A DNA stretch of 64,000 bases from Enoplolaimus lenunculus (taxonomy: Eukaryota; Nematoda; Enoplea; Enoplida; Thoracostomopsidae). The DNA is taken from contig JASANG010001396.1 of NCBI GenBank assembly GCA_030248215.1, positions 186,001 to 250,000 of the forward strand, written 5' to 3'. Each line of letters begins with the position of its first letter. Within the stretch, counting starts at the first letter, position 1. This document shows positions 37,301-52,300 of this stretch, in pieces. The translations under genes were made by a program, and so were the position numbers. The notes under the pieces were generated by a model. It did not search any database. It had not been told where the DNA came from and saw nothing but the letters and a program-made list of their open reading frames with translations.

Positions 37301-40300
37301 ACGTACAACCCAACGAGGCAGTATCAACAAGCTTCTTCGTCCGGTACGCCGACTGATAAACTGGTGATATTTTGGCCAGCCACGGCTAGCAGCTGCAAGT
37401 CCACCAGCACTTGTCGGGACGACACCAGCAGCAGACACTGCAGGTGGAGATCCGCCAACCGCGGAAGCATTTCTGCCAGTTTGCGGACTATTATCACCGC
37501 TGGCAAAGTTCAAAGAGGCCTTATCTGCTTCAGCAGGTGGTTTGACCAGTCGATGGACACCGGCGATTTTGCGACGACGCGCACGAATTGGACATGACGC
37601 AGAATAACATGTATAACGCGATCTAAAATTTAAATAAAATGTGTTTTACTGGATGCAATACACATATATACAAATAAATATACATAGAGAAGTCCGACTC
37701 GATTAGCATGAAAAGATATCATATCACGCTTAGTTCTTGTTTCAAAAATATGAAAATCACAAGAAATTACTGCACACGACATTTTTTATTTTCCTACGGT
37801 TTGGTGCACACACTACACAACATATAGATTGTTAATCTGCCCACCCTTAGCCAACATATACGTAGTACATATATTACAGTTCATGTTAATAGTCAATAGT
37901 TAATATCTTTATGTGTTCTAGCTTGGCCCCTGTTGGAACCGGCCCTGACCCCGGTAAGAATCCTGGTAACGGAGTAGCTCTACTACATACACATATACAT
38001 GTACTCGTATATATCAGGGGGAAACTGGAATTACAATTTACCGAACTGGAAACACCGAAAAATAATTTTAATGTTCTATTTTACAATATGATTGGTGAAA
38101 TAAACCTAGTTGGAGATAGGTAATCACTTTATCTACTGTATCTCCGATTTTCATAATCCACGGAAGCGAAATTTATCTTCAGTGGTTTATTTTCGGCGAT
38201 TGTCAAGGTTTATATACTATACAAATGAAATCTATTTAATTTTTATCGTCATTTTTAGTAAAATATCTTAATTTCCACCCACCAAATTTTAATACCGGAA
38301 TTTTTATCGGAACCGGAAGGTGAAAAATGTCTGAACCGGAATTCCGGTTGCACCCTGATTATACCGAATATGGTAACTAAAATTACTGCAAAACTTGCAC
38401 GCTAATATAAGTAACAAATATATGGTTTACAAGACAGCATGCTTACGTTGCAGTACATGACGGCGAATAACATTTCGACTGTTCATCGGGTCGTGGCTGA
38501 TTCTCAGCCTTCAACATATCGCGTTTCTGTTGTTTCATACGGAACATTAGCAAACTGTCAAGCGAACACACAGAACTTGCCATCTTGTAATACACCGAAT
38601 GAAATACAAGGCCTTAAACAGGCAAGGTATATAAGCAGGATATATACATAATAGCAATAGTACTATTTGCATGACAACACACCAGTGTTTGGGTAGCAAA
38701 AACGTTAAAACCAACAGCAATTTTCAATGTATGCGTAAAGCAGGCTGGCATCGAATCCACAATTTGACCGATCCGAATCCATTGCTAATTTGCCGAATCC
38801 TAAACCGAATCTTCCGGAAAATGAAAAAACACGACGGAACCGGAAAATGAAAAATACATGCCAATGAAAAATTCATTTTAATTTTCATTTTTTTCAATAT
38901 TATTCGTGAACTAACCCTAGTTGGAGATAGGAATATCAGCTGTATTTTACATTTTCATAATCCACGGAAGCGGAATCTACTTTCGATGGGCGACCGTCAA
39001 AGTTTACATGCTATACTAATGATATCTATTTCATTTTTAGCAAAACATCTTAATTGCCACCGACCAAAATTTAATAACGGAACCGGAACCCGAAGTTGAA
39101 AAAATGCCGGAACCGGATCCAGAAGGTGAAAAAATGCCGGATGCGGGATTCCTGTTGCATCCTTACTACAAGTCATGTTCACTGCGTACGTGCTTGGACT
39201 ACAAACACGGAATTAAAGTTTATTACGCCGCATAAAAACTTATCCAGTTTTGGCTGAAATCACATGTGGCTTGGCTATAACGATTTCTGTTTGTGTCGTT
39301 CATGTTGCAATTTGCGTTTCCTATATAACTATTTAAACGATTGAAACATAACGAGACGTAAACACTGATAATAAACACACCTCACTCATAGACCCGAATC
39401 TCATAACGTAGTGAACACATCGTTCTACTGTATAACAAGAACAAATATTTTCTCACCAATCGATACATTGATAGTTTCAATATGACGCCATAGTTCCAAT
39501 TTCTTAATAGTTTGCAATTTGGACGGAACTCGAATGCCTTCTGGATTCATTAGCGTTGGTAGCGGGTCACAATACGGTCGCGCCCTTTCTTCAGCAGTTG
39601 GTTCATACGGTCTAGACTGGTCAATAGTGTTAAGTGGCGCAGGATTTTCGCGTAGATCACTTAAAATGGCATCAATCAGCTGGCCTACAAATTCCATTAG
39701 TTTCACATACAAAAGTCTATAAATCTCTAATGGTAAAGTCACGAACTCTTGGACCATGTTTAGATGAACATAAATGAAGACATTCTGTCGTGTTGGACAA
39801 CTGTAAACGTGGCACTTGCTATATGTAATTCTGTATCATTTTATCTATTAAATTGCTTTCGTTGAGTAAACTTATCAATAATTGATTGTTGCTTTAGTTT
39901 ACAGAACTAGAAACCATCGCTAATTTGTTCATGCGACGTTTTTGAAAATTGTTGCCAGCCAACATACACCCTAAATCAATCATTGTTGAAGTAGTGATGC
40001 CTGATGAATAAAATTTTTCTGTGAAATTATGAAATTTCATAGTTACGCAATAACTACAATCAGATATTCTAAAAAAACAAAAAGCTATGAAATATACAAA
40101 AACTATAGACACAAAAAACTACGAAAAAAGCATTAGAAATAGTTTATTTTAAACATTTCAATTTTTTGGTGGTGACAAAAAATTGACAGAGAGCGAAACT
40201 TTTCATGAGCAGTCTCGGCAGTCAGGTCTCGGTCTTAATTTTTAACCGAGACCTCCCATCTGTTTGTCACTACAAATTATCCGCACAGTCACAAAATTTC

Positions 40301-43300
40301 TAGTTCCGATTCGGATTACAATTCTGGTATAATCAAATTCCGCTTCGCATCCTGCTGATTACTGTCTGAGTTATTCGGCGATCAACATTATCTACCGGTT
40401 GAAAAATAATAGATATATGTATTTTATCATATACCATTGTGAACGTTGAAACTTAGCCTAAAAATTTACTAGTTTATTGCATATATATATAATGTGAAAC
40501 TCACCGTTTGGGCTAATGAAATTGGACTCGTTCGCTAATCCTAAGTTAGCTGAATCCTTATGTATTGCATGACGGGCACATGACGTCCATAACCAGCCAC
40601 CCAAAGTTTGAAATCCATTAACGCGGTATTGCTCGTCACGATCTTTTCGCCAAATCTTGAAATATGGCCACTGATATACGTAACGAAAGCTCAACGGCTA
40701 TGCTGTGCAGTCGAACTACAGTTTTACGTCTAAGCTGTATTTAGCGATCAATGTAAATTTTATAACTTGTTTATCCTTTGGTCAATCTAACTGAACTGAA
40801 ATATTAATTTTCTCCGAGAAGCTGTCATGGCCATGTAAAACTTGTTAATGACATACTGTCAGTTTGCCAAAACATTTCAGTGAAACTCGCAATACTAATT
40901 GAGACATTACATCTTAAATCAGCGCTATTAACCTGATGAACGGGAATTCCTTTCGAATATTTAACCCACACCACTCCGTTATCACGGTCAAGTGGATCCC
41001 ATTGCGCCTTCTCCATTTCTTGCTTGCGTTGTTCTTCGACACGGAGTTTGTCGGCTTTGCGCACTTCTTCCCTGTCAGCGATTGTTTCTCGAACAAGTGC
41101 AATTTGGCCTAAAAATTTAAGCCAGTTCGAATTGCAACATGCAAAAAAGAAAATCTTTCTTCGCAAGTGAATAAACAATGCGTATATATGATTTACCAAG
41201 TTCTCTCCCATAACCAAATTGAACATAAAGACATACCAACACTTTCGCGCCACTGTGGAATAAATGTAATCGGTTTCAAGGATGCTTCTAGCTGTGCTAA
41301 TTGGACTGCCAGCGAATGCGCATCTGTAGAACGCATTAAATGACGGCGCCAGCGTATATAACCACCGTCACGATACCATGAGCGATGGTAAAATATTGCA
41401 GGAATACGTGTGCTCACAAGTGCGATGCAGTGTCGCAGTAATCGGCCGACATACACTTCATCGCCAACCAATTTCGAAGCCGGCCACTACAACACAAGTA
41501 ATAATTCTAGCAAAACAATTGTAAAAACTCATTACTATTTATTTATTCAGACTCACCTTCTGTAGCTTCATCGTTTGGCATTTTACAAAACATTACAAAC
41601 CAACAGCGCACTGCATATATCTTAAATTTAAACAAACTGCTCTAAAACCAATTGCAGTACCACATGGGCAGCAATGTAATAAAAAGTTAAACACTACAAC
41701 TACACCTACACTAAATAAACCACGATCATCCATACATAATCGCGCGCTGATATACTTCAACTTGTCCCGATCCCAACGACGCTGTCGTAACGTTTTTGCA
41801 ACTACATTGGTTTTGTATTCGTTTTGGTACTCCTATAATGAGCATTGCAAATTACTCCAAATGGGTTACTCAACTAGTAGTTCATATACTGCGCCATATG
41901 TTGTTTTGCTAGCCTTAAAATATCCTTACAATCCTCAATATATAGGACACGTTTTCAGATTATGTCAAAGTTAGAATGTTTCTTAAATAAATTCCATAAC
42001 AGGGTAGCTAGGGTTTAGGTTGGCAGGCACCGTACGATATTTTAAACGGAAAAAATATGCCACAAAAGAAGGGTCAAACATTGCCCAAAAAAGACTTTAC
42101 GCAAGCTTAGCATTAAACGACAACCTCAACACAATTTCTTACTTTGTAAACTTTATCCATTCCCAATTTAAATGGCTCATCTGTAGATGAAGCAATTTTG
42201 TTTTCATCGTCTTGGCTTTGACTAGCAAGCTGAATGTCAGCGCCACCTTCCTTACTATCGTCTGTATCGACGTTTGGAGAACAAGGCCAGCATTTTAGAC
42301 GTCGAGGCATATCTGAAACAACTGAATATGTTGTAAGGACTGTATATTGTAACGCTTATGAGATTGCGATCACACTTGTGCCCCATTAACACCAGCAGTG
42401 TCCGCGGAAAAGGTATGGCTATAAGTTTGTAACATCGTTAAATTATCCAACAATAAAACGACATTCTTACCTCCATTACAATCGGCGAATTTTTTCAAAT
42501 CCAAATCAATCCGTCGTAGTTTAATTTCGCCTGGAATAACAAATTGAACTTTGGTTGCAAACAAACAGTAAATAAGTGAATACTCCATCGTGTACGGTTA
42601 AGAACTCCGACAACGTTGCCTTGCAGCTAATTTACGGGAAAGAATTATTTTAACACTTCTTGGGCTAAAACACGCCCTAATGAGTTATTTTTCAAGGATG
42701 AATGTCCATTAAAGAAGTAGAAAACTTTTTTCGCTCGCTATTTTCAAGTACGTACATTTCTGGTATGGTACGCAATACCGCGCAAAGAAATTAACATTCA
42801 CTTACCCTCGGCGGTAATTCCAAACTCTGTCAACCTTGCAGCGTCTAAAATTTGCTCTCGTCCATCGCTCACGTTATCGGCTTTAGGTACCTAGAAGAAA
42901 CAAAAAACCATAAACAATATACTAACAGTATCGGTGATAAAGATAATCGAATAACATACAGACTGGTTATTGGAAAATAACGTTATTACAAGTAATTTTA
43001 GCAACATACGTAACATGATTTTAAAACAAACGTACATCGTTGTTCCATTCGGTTTCCTTTTGAAGTAGCTCTTTTTCGATTCTTTCTAAAATATAACAGT
43101 GAACAACAGATGAGTTTTTTCTTAAGTTTAATGCCGTTTTGAACACAGAATAAAACACTTATATACTCAATCAGTTCAAACGCCCTAGCCATAGTAGTTG
43201 ATGCTTATAGAAAAACGAATATAGTGCCACGGCAGGAGGCGTGCAGAGCAATCATGCATCTCACGCACTATATAAGCACAATAATCTTCCCCCAATGTAC

Positions 43301-46300
43301 TATGTGGTGACCCAGATTACAGGAACATCACAGCCTACATGAGGAACAACACGCTGTCAGGAATACATCCCAAGCCAGCGCTTTTGAGTGCTGTAATACA
43401 AACAGTAACCACTAACTGGAATGGGTGATATCGGTTAAAAACGAGACCAAGACCTGACACCCAGACCGGTCATGAAGTCTCGGTCAATTTTTGGTTTCCA
43501 CCGAAAAAATTAAAGTTGCCAAAATAAACTAAAAAAACCAAGAACAAGGGCAACGGGGTATTCCGGGGGAGCCGTGTCACGGCCAAGGTGCAACGGGAAT
43601 TACAACTCACCAGAACCGGAATTTGAATTTTAAAAATTAGCAAACGTAATATACGTACGATTTAAAACCAGATGTTGTCTTCAAGTGATATTGTTTGCAA
43701 CCTAGTCTCTGTAGTGAGATATCTGTATAGTGCCATGACAGGTGTCGCACAGCCCATTATCGCACTAGCTGTAGCATGAACTATATACAAAGCACTTTAT
43801 ACTATGCCCTCTGCAATCTGCACTGTATTAAATTGATTTTCACATACAGCGCTGCCTACACGAGGATAAAATAATTTCTCGAAATTTAATAAACTGTTTG
43901 ACTTAGAAATTTAACTCCGATTGCAAAGAATCAACTTTTATCAAGTAACATTTGTCATTTGTAGAGCGAACCATGGTGGCAACAATGTTCAAATTCGGCA
44001 AAAATGTGTGGTTCGTAGTCCGATTCAATTCTGAAAAGGCCGGATCCCAACAATGCTTCGGAAAGACATGCTGACATTTTTAAACAATCCAAATTTCAAA
44101 TAACTTGTTATATAAATCAAAATTTTTGTTTTAGGCCAGAAATCTCAGAACTGATGAAGCAATGATCTTGCGTTAGCATTCTGAAACAAGTTATCGATAT
44201 ATCAGAAATCTGTAAAATGCAAGGTTTAGGATTGGGATATGGTCAAACGTAGATAAAAACACAAAAGACAGTTTTCAACAATTTTTGATATGTTCGTGTT
44301 ACGTATCACAAAAGGTCATGCTCGGTCACGTGTACTCAAACACACATGCGTACTTGATTCGTTTTCAAGCCATATTGAGGCCCATTTGCCGTTACTGCGC
44401 GAGCACGATAGCTCAATCGTTACAGTCATTTGAGTAATAATATCATCTTGTATTCGGCTCAACGTCTCCGCAAGTTCCCGTTCTGATTCAACGTCTTTAT
44501 CCAGGCACAACAATAACTGCGCAAATTGCGCAGGGCAGGAATAATACCACACTTCCCGAGTGACCGGATTATCGCTAAAACCGTAGAGAAATGTGTTTTC
44601 TTGGCAAACGGAAACTAATAAATTTTTAAACACATGCTAATGCTGAGTAATGTTAATTAGTCTTCCAAAACTTAAAAACTTATGTAAATTAGTTTTCAAA
44701 AACTACAACTAATCGTATAATCTAAACGTTCTAAACTAACAACGAAAGGTAGTTATGCGTAATTAGTTAATTTTCTACCTACCAGTCTTCTTTAGCTTTT
44801 CTAAAAGCCTATAATATTACCAACGATTTCATAACAGCATTAAACACAACTTAAATTTGTTGAGATATACATAAACTTTACACAATTATCCGCCGTGCGA
44901 TAAACCAATAACGTCGACCGTAACGATCATAACCAAGTGATTGCTGACGAATTTTCGTCGACCCTCCACCACTCAGCATCTCGTTGGCAGTTTCCAACTC
45001 AGATACACCTTTTACCTGAACAGAAAACATGATTATTTTGCAGCGTATATAAATATGCATTGTGCAACAGTAATTCCGGTTAACTGCTGGAGCCGGATAA
45101 TCTAATATCCGGGCTGAGCCGGACCGTTAATTATTGTAAAATTAATATCCGGTCGGTCTCTGATTATAGATGCCCAAGTTAGGGAACGACCGGATCCAAA
45201 ATTTTGCATTTACCGCATCCGAATCTTAAAATTAAAATCCGGCCCGGATCCGGATCTTACCAGCTAGATAATTTTTCATTACCTAACGTATATAAAATAG
45301 AAAAAGTTCAACTGATTCTTTCGCAAAATTAGTCAACAAAACTTACAGCGACTAAAAAAGAAGTCTAAAATTTTTATGTTTGTTCTTCTTCCGCAACAAC
45401 ACTGGTCTCCACGTATATGTAATTAAGGTATTAACTTTGAAACATTCCTGAAAATAATGTTTCTGATTAATAATTACTACTTATTGCAATCACACATTTT
45501 ATGGCGAATTTTAGCCTCACGCTTAGAAATATGTTTGTAATACTGCTACAACCATTTGTTCTACAATACCTACTGTTTTGCTAAATTTCTACCCTTTTAT
45601 ATTCAATTTGTTACATAGGTATTTCGTATAAACATTCCAACAAAGCATTAATGCTCACACAGTGCTTATTAGATTACGTACGTATTGTTGAAATACATAC
45701 ACCAATTTTGGTATGTTTTTGTTTGTATATCAAATTTCGGATCCGGAGATCGGGTAGTTTATTTTACCGGATCCGGAGATCCGGTAGTTATTTTACCGGA
45801 TCTGGATCTTAAAAATAGCAAAGATCCGGCCTGGATCCGGATATGGTCATCCCTGGCCCAAGTGTCTGGCCCCGGCTCTGTTACCGTTACCTAACGCCAT
45901 GAATTTGCCGGAGTCTAACCGGAGCCGTTTTATATACGATCTTAATTGACTGACATGAAAAACAATCCTATCCCGCTAGGTCCTCGTTTCCAAAACATGA
46001 AAATCACAAGAAATCACGGTACATGGTATTTTTAATTTTCTCACGGTTTGCATACACACTACACAAGAGATTTCCATTTAACTGTAGTGTTTGGGATCGG
46101 TCAAACATCTGAGAAATGTGTACCTTTTTCAGACAGTTTTCGCAAGTCCACGCATACATCGGCAATTCAGTCAAGACAGGATGCAAACAATATGGATGAA
46201 ATGCTGCAGGACATTTGTCACAAAGTACCATGCTACCAGTAGCAATAAGACATTCTCTGAAATTAAGAAGCAACATAATATAGCATGACCCACCGTTCAG

Positions 46301-49300
46301 GTATTGACCGGATATGATTTAATATCCGGCAAAAATCGACATCCGTATCCGTTAGAAACCAGGGTCCCACGTTCCAAGTTCGTGTTCGTACTAAGTAATA
46401 AGCTGCGATCGCTGCTCTTGGGTCTAGCTTTGATTGAATAAGCTTGCTCTAAAAGGTGACCATCCATGTTAAGAATAGACACACTGTAATTTAAATAAAA
46501 AATATATATCGGCTCTCGGTGCATTTTAGTCAGCTGCAAACGACCTGATGTGACCGTTTTTATTCCTCCAACACATCATACAAGTAATGTTGTATCCGGT
46601 TATAACCTGTCGCTGGTCGCACACGGAATGTTAAACTGAACAATTTTAGATATACACCTGCAAAATTCTTCATGGACCACTTGAGAACCGCTTTCCTCAA
46701 AATCAATTGTATTCCGAGCATTAGACGTCAGTAAATATCGTTCAGCAAGAAATCGCAATACAGCGAGCCGATGATAAATCCCTGCGTACGGATAATTTGA
46801 TGTCGATGGTGAAAGTATGCGTGCGACTTCGTCTGGGAACGAACTATGGCTCTCAGAATAACAACGCAAAGTTTCTGCCCACGTTAACTCGTCAGCCAGA
46901 TGCAGCGTAGCTTCAATACTCAAACGAGCATCATGCGAACCAAATGACGTCTATAAAATTACGAAGACATTTTATACCGATTACATGGACTTCCAGCGGT
47001 TCCGTAATGATAGAACTAACACCCCCTCACATCCGAGTTCCCCGTCTGCCACTAGGTCGGTCCCGCGTACGTTAACCAAGATTTTTTAGTCAATACACAC
47101 TAAATATATACGTATACAATGTACCTAGCTAGGGGCATAAAGCAGGACCATGAAGTTTAAAATAAAAAGTCACTTTGCTCACCCTATAATTAACCTCCAT
47201 CAATTTAGTAGAAGTTTGCCTCAACTCGCCAGCAGCGTTTGACAAACCCCAAATCCGACTGCAATAAAAACTAACTATACAACACTAGTAACAACTTGAG
47301 CTGACCTGTTGCTTCAGATCATCGTATACAATAACATTTAGCAATGCCATATGAATTTCACATAGCAAAGGACTGGCCACAACACTGTCGGCTATAGCAG
47401 CACAAAAATCTTCAACTAAAAATTCGGTCAACTGCAGATTTTTGGCGAACTGCAGCAAAACCTGAAAGTACAATACGTTTCTAATCCAAAATCTAAAAAC
47501 TAAACACGATTCAATTAAACAATAACTAAAAACGGTTCACGTCAGAATAAATATGTGCTAGGAAATACATACCTCGTAAATTTCAAGGCAACTGATTACG
47601 CAATCCAGTGGTACTAAAAGATCATCCGAAGATTTTGGCAGCCTCGATACAGAGGCACCTTCACAACACTGTCTACGGCCACCACCGGATAACAACAAAA
47701 CACTATTTTGCGCATTGCATGCCTCAGCACAGGCACTGTTGTCATCTTCGTGGTCGCTATGTTGATCAGACGCAGATGACGCTGGCCGAGTTCCTGAACC
47801 ATCTCCATCATCATCAGCGGCACTGCCGTTACCGACGCTCTCATATATCTGAGCAACAAACGAGTTCAAGCTGCTATTGACTTTTATGACACCTCCCGGT
47901 TCTGCCGATTGTGCAGCTGTTAAATTCTTTGGAATGCCAGAGGCTAAAACTAAATCTATTTCAGACATTGTTGATGACGATGCTGGGCCACCGGCGCCTC
48001 CTGAAAACGTTAGCGATGTCGAGGATCCGCTTACGCCACTACCACCGCCGCCAATATTACCAGACGCAGTAGGCGAGGGTGGAAACGGTGGCATTCGATC
48101 GAGTTTCGCAGCAGCTGTCATGTCAACAACCCCGCTGCCTGACTGCATTTGACGACCAAATTCATCATCGAAATCTTCAAACATATCATCACCACCGCAG
48201 CTAACATCAAACGTTTGACCTTCCGCTGTTGTGCCTCCAACTACATGGGTACCAGGACCGCTAAGCGTGTATGTGATGTTGTCACCGTCGACTGTCACAT
48301 CTAAATTTTAAAAATCATTCTTGGTGAGCTGAATACATCTTATATTAATAAAATGTTCGGTAAATATTAGGTATAAACACCGGAATCAGGGTTTGATTTT
48401 TCAAATGTTGGCGTGTGTTTAAGTTTTTGCGTACATTTTGAGGTGTGCGAAAAAAATTTTCAAGTGCGACTAATTAATTTCATATTTGAGAATTACTTGA
48501 CTAATAACGCTCTAACCAATGTATGCAAAGGTAATTTGAAAAGAAAACACTTGATTTGCAAAAAGCTGAGCGAAGCGAGATAATTCCCTTAGCAAACATA
48601 AGGAAAGTGTTTACATATTAAAAATAACTCATAGAATTAGGATAAAAACCAAGTGTGCCAAAGTTTGTTCAAATAATCTATATTGTGTGCAAAAATTACG
48701 TGGAGTGCGATTTCGCACTGATTTTAGCACAAAAACATATCATGTAAGGTGCATTTGTACACGTTTGCTTTAAACTGCACACAGGTCTTTGAAAACGCAC
48801 ATCGAAATACACACAAATTTAAGCTGTGACTCTCAGAATACACTTTAAAGCAGAATTCTAACTAAACAAATAAGTAATAGAAAAACAGCGTTCCTACAGG
48901 ATGCCAACCTCGGCAGAAATTGCGACCAAAACTTATCCCCCAATGAACACAGAGGAAACGATGCCCATATACACACATTTAAGAATATTCAGGGTGCGAC
49001 CGGACATTAACAAACAAATACCAGAGCCGGATATCTGACATCCGGCAAGAGCAGAATAATTAATTCATATCTAATACTAAATAGCATTAAAATACCAGAA
49101 CGTAGCTAACAATCTCACACTCATGCATTGTCAACATTTTGACAAAGACCCTCTTCCACTATTCTGTGTTTTTGTAGCGTTGCGTTTCGCTGTACAAAGC
49201 CGTAACGGGCGAATACGTATGTATAAATATATATTGACATTTTTGGTCCAGCTGCACAGTACCTGCCATTCCGCTAAACGATCGATTATTAATATCATCT

Positions 49301-52300
49301 AGAATGCCATACTCGCGCTTCAGAGCAGTTATTCGGCTGCCACCGCGTGCCCCACGACTTCCTCGCCTACTAGCGCCACCAAACAACGGCGTACCACAAT
49401 CACTGAATCCTCCAAACCCGCTGGTCGATTGTCGTCTTCCTCGCCCTGTTCCGCTACCGCGTTTCATACCGCTACCACTCCCTCCGCGACCACGCCTAAA
49501 TGATGGCCTAGAGCCGTAAATAGAACCTCCGCCGTAGGTCCATGCTGCCGGATCCCCGGTTCCTCCGCTGCCATAAGGACCACGAGGTCTACCAGTATAC
49601 CAATCGTCAATCAAACGGCTATCTCCAGCACCAGTTGGAGTTCCAGCTGCTGACGTCCGACGAGCCCTGCCACCTCCACGGCCTCTTCCTAAAAATAAAT
49701 ATCTAGTTCTCAACGTTGAATTAGAAACTGTAGCGAAACCGTTTTAGATACCATGAACATTTTAACAAAGTAATCTGCAAGGAAGGAGGCGGTCTGTGGC
49801 ATTTACAACTCGCGAAGTACTACAGCGCGTCGTTGAAGTATGTTATGTGCATAGCTGATGGCTAAAGAAGAATGACCAGCGACGATATCTACAAGACCAG
49901 CCCGTTACAGCTCGATGATTCTCAATTTAAAACAGCCCTATCACACTATACATATATGCTAATTGCTCATAATGCATGAAATAAATATATACCTCTGCCT
50001 CCACCTCGCTGTTGATATCGCAAAGCTTTCATTGCTATACCATACTCGTGTTGCAAATCTTGCTTAGTTCGAATTTTTGGTGGTCGACCGCGTTGGACAT
50101 GCGGTCGGTTACTATTCTGTTGCTGCTGTTGCTGCAAATGTTGCTGAACTTGATCGAGTACTGCGCCACCATGAACAGCCGAGCCATTTACTTCCGTTGA
50201 GTCCGCAGCTAATTCTCGGGACCTTTTTCGAACTTGTTCGGCCTCTTCGTCAACGTAATCCTCATCATCTGAATGATCACCAGACGCAATTTTGGCATCA
50301 ATGGTATTATTTGAACGGCCACTCTTGGCACTCAATTTTGTCGCATTGGCAGCTGAAACGCCGTCAGCATCAGAAGATAGTCCAATTATTTCTTTCTGCG
50401 AAAAATCAGTGCGTTCCTTCGATCCACTGGACAGCCGCTCTCTATCTCCAGCCGACGCAGCATCCTGTTCATTATCGTGCTTCACCGTAGTTTCTTCTTG
50501 AGTCGATGGGGACGACGGTCCTCCGAGTAATTTTTGTTTCCAAAAGCCTGGCGGTTTGCGAGCCCGTCCGCTTGACCGCGTGCCATCTGCGCCTGCTATC
50601 GGAGAGGATGCACCATGCACTCTGGTACTTTCGGATTTCACTGTCGCCTGATCATGTGCGCTCCCTACTGAGGTGGCACGTTCATCCTCACGAGCGCCTG
50701 CAATACCAGCTAAGCTTGAGTCATCTGCACATGACTGCCCATCTTCTGCGCCTATGCCAGCTCCCACTAGTGAACATTTACTATCTTGCTGCGGAGTTGC
50801 TGTTGACAAGCGAATTTCTGACGCCGTGGTATCTTGCCGGCCAGTTTCACTACCATCTTCTTCGCCATGCATTTGGTTCCAGATCTGATATAATTACATT
50901 CATAGTTAGAAAAAAGGACCACTGACAGGAATGAAATAATTTTGCTTGCATACATATACAAATTATCAAAAACACCCCTGGCTTTTCACACACTATACGT
51001 ACAAATTAAAATTAATGTATACGTAATTACCTTTTTATGACGTTTCCAAATATGATCATGGAGCAGTTCGACTCCGTAACCATCGAGAAATATTGTATAA
51101 CACAACTTGCACGCTAGATAACCGTCGTAATTTTTCCCACGCTTGACAGGAATGCCGAAAAAAGACATAACTCCTTCACAATTGTGCTTCTCAGACACGA
51201 TGTCTGCTTGCTGAAAAATAATATTAATGGTTCATGTTCATAGTGTTTAAACACACACTGGTACTGTCATCGTAACATGTCAAAAATATAAATCACACTT
51301 TTGCCAGGAACGAAAACTGATTTGAGATCAGTTCGAAAAATAAAAAACTAATCAGTCGCGACTGCAATGCAAAACAGCAGTTGTCTCCGATTTCCACCTA
51401 CGTATCAACAGCGGCTTAGTTGATCAAATGCTGCGAAACTCTAATTTAATAAGACAATCATATGGATTGTATGCCACACATTCATATATATTATATAATA
51501 CATAGATCAGTGGCATATGTAATATTTATCTGTACGTACGTATGTATGCGCTGAACAAGCACACATATCAATCTTACCGCTGTTTTCAACTGTTGCTTCA
51601 ACCAAGACAAATCAACCTCTACTGGCTTCGGCGCAGAGGATGTGTGTTGCCTCATAGCTCGACCACCACCCCGTCGACCTCCTATACCACCAGACCCAGT
51701 CAGCCCCGGAGTCGCAAGTGTGCTGCTGCCACCACCACTTTTATACGGCCCGCCTGTTACCGCCGGTGTGGCTCCACCACCAGTGCCCCCTGTCACCGAA
51801 GCATCATCCCCACTGCGTCCAGCTGACCGCCATACTTGCAGACCATCTTCGCCATACGCAACCAAATCCTCATCTTCCTCTTCGTCGTCGTCATAGTAGT
51901 CAAATTCCCCTCCACCTCCATCATCATCATAGTAATAGTCTGGACCTCCAAAATCTTCAAACACATCGCCACCGCCGGCAGCAACAGCATCGTGCGTTTG
52001 TTGTTGATGGTAGTCATCAGCGCCAAGAAAGTCAAATGGCTGTCCTATAAACGTACATCTGCCGTTATATTATGTACATATGCATCTCACAAACTCTACA
52101 AGCAGTAAACCTGGCTAAATTAATACGGATGTGCCGATTATTCAGTATCGGCATCGGCACTGCAAATATATTGCCGATCCTTTGCTGATAAATACGTTTC
52201 GCACATAACAGTCCGTTTGTATTAGAGATGTCCCGGCGCCGCGGACAAGGCCATACGCTACCATGGATAGCACTAGAAAAACAATGTCCTACGGCACGAT

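Noticed and set aside
41573-41620. Possible small NURF301 exon (..MPNDEATEG, GTGAGT donor)
   Set aside because: Phase is incompatible with both neighbours, and 41710-41832 joined to 41237-41486 aligns with human BPTF without a gap.
47190-47272. Open stretch RIWGLSNAAGELRQTS resembling part of the DDT region
   Set aside because: It does not fit in phase, and the exon at 46658-46950 (TSFGSHD..) already supplies this part with correct phase.
47608-52108. Plus-strand frames of 60-140 codons over NURF301 exons
   Set aside because: Antisense shadows of GC-rich coding exons; low-complexity, no splice support.
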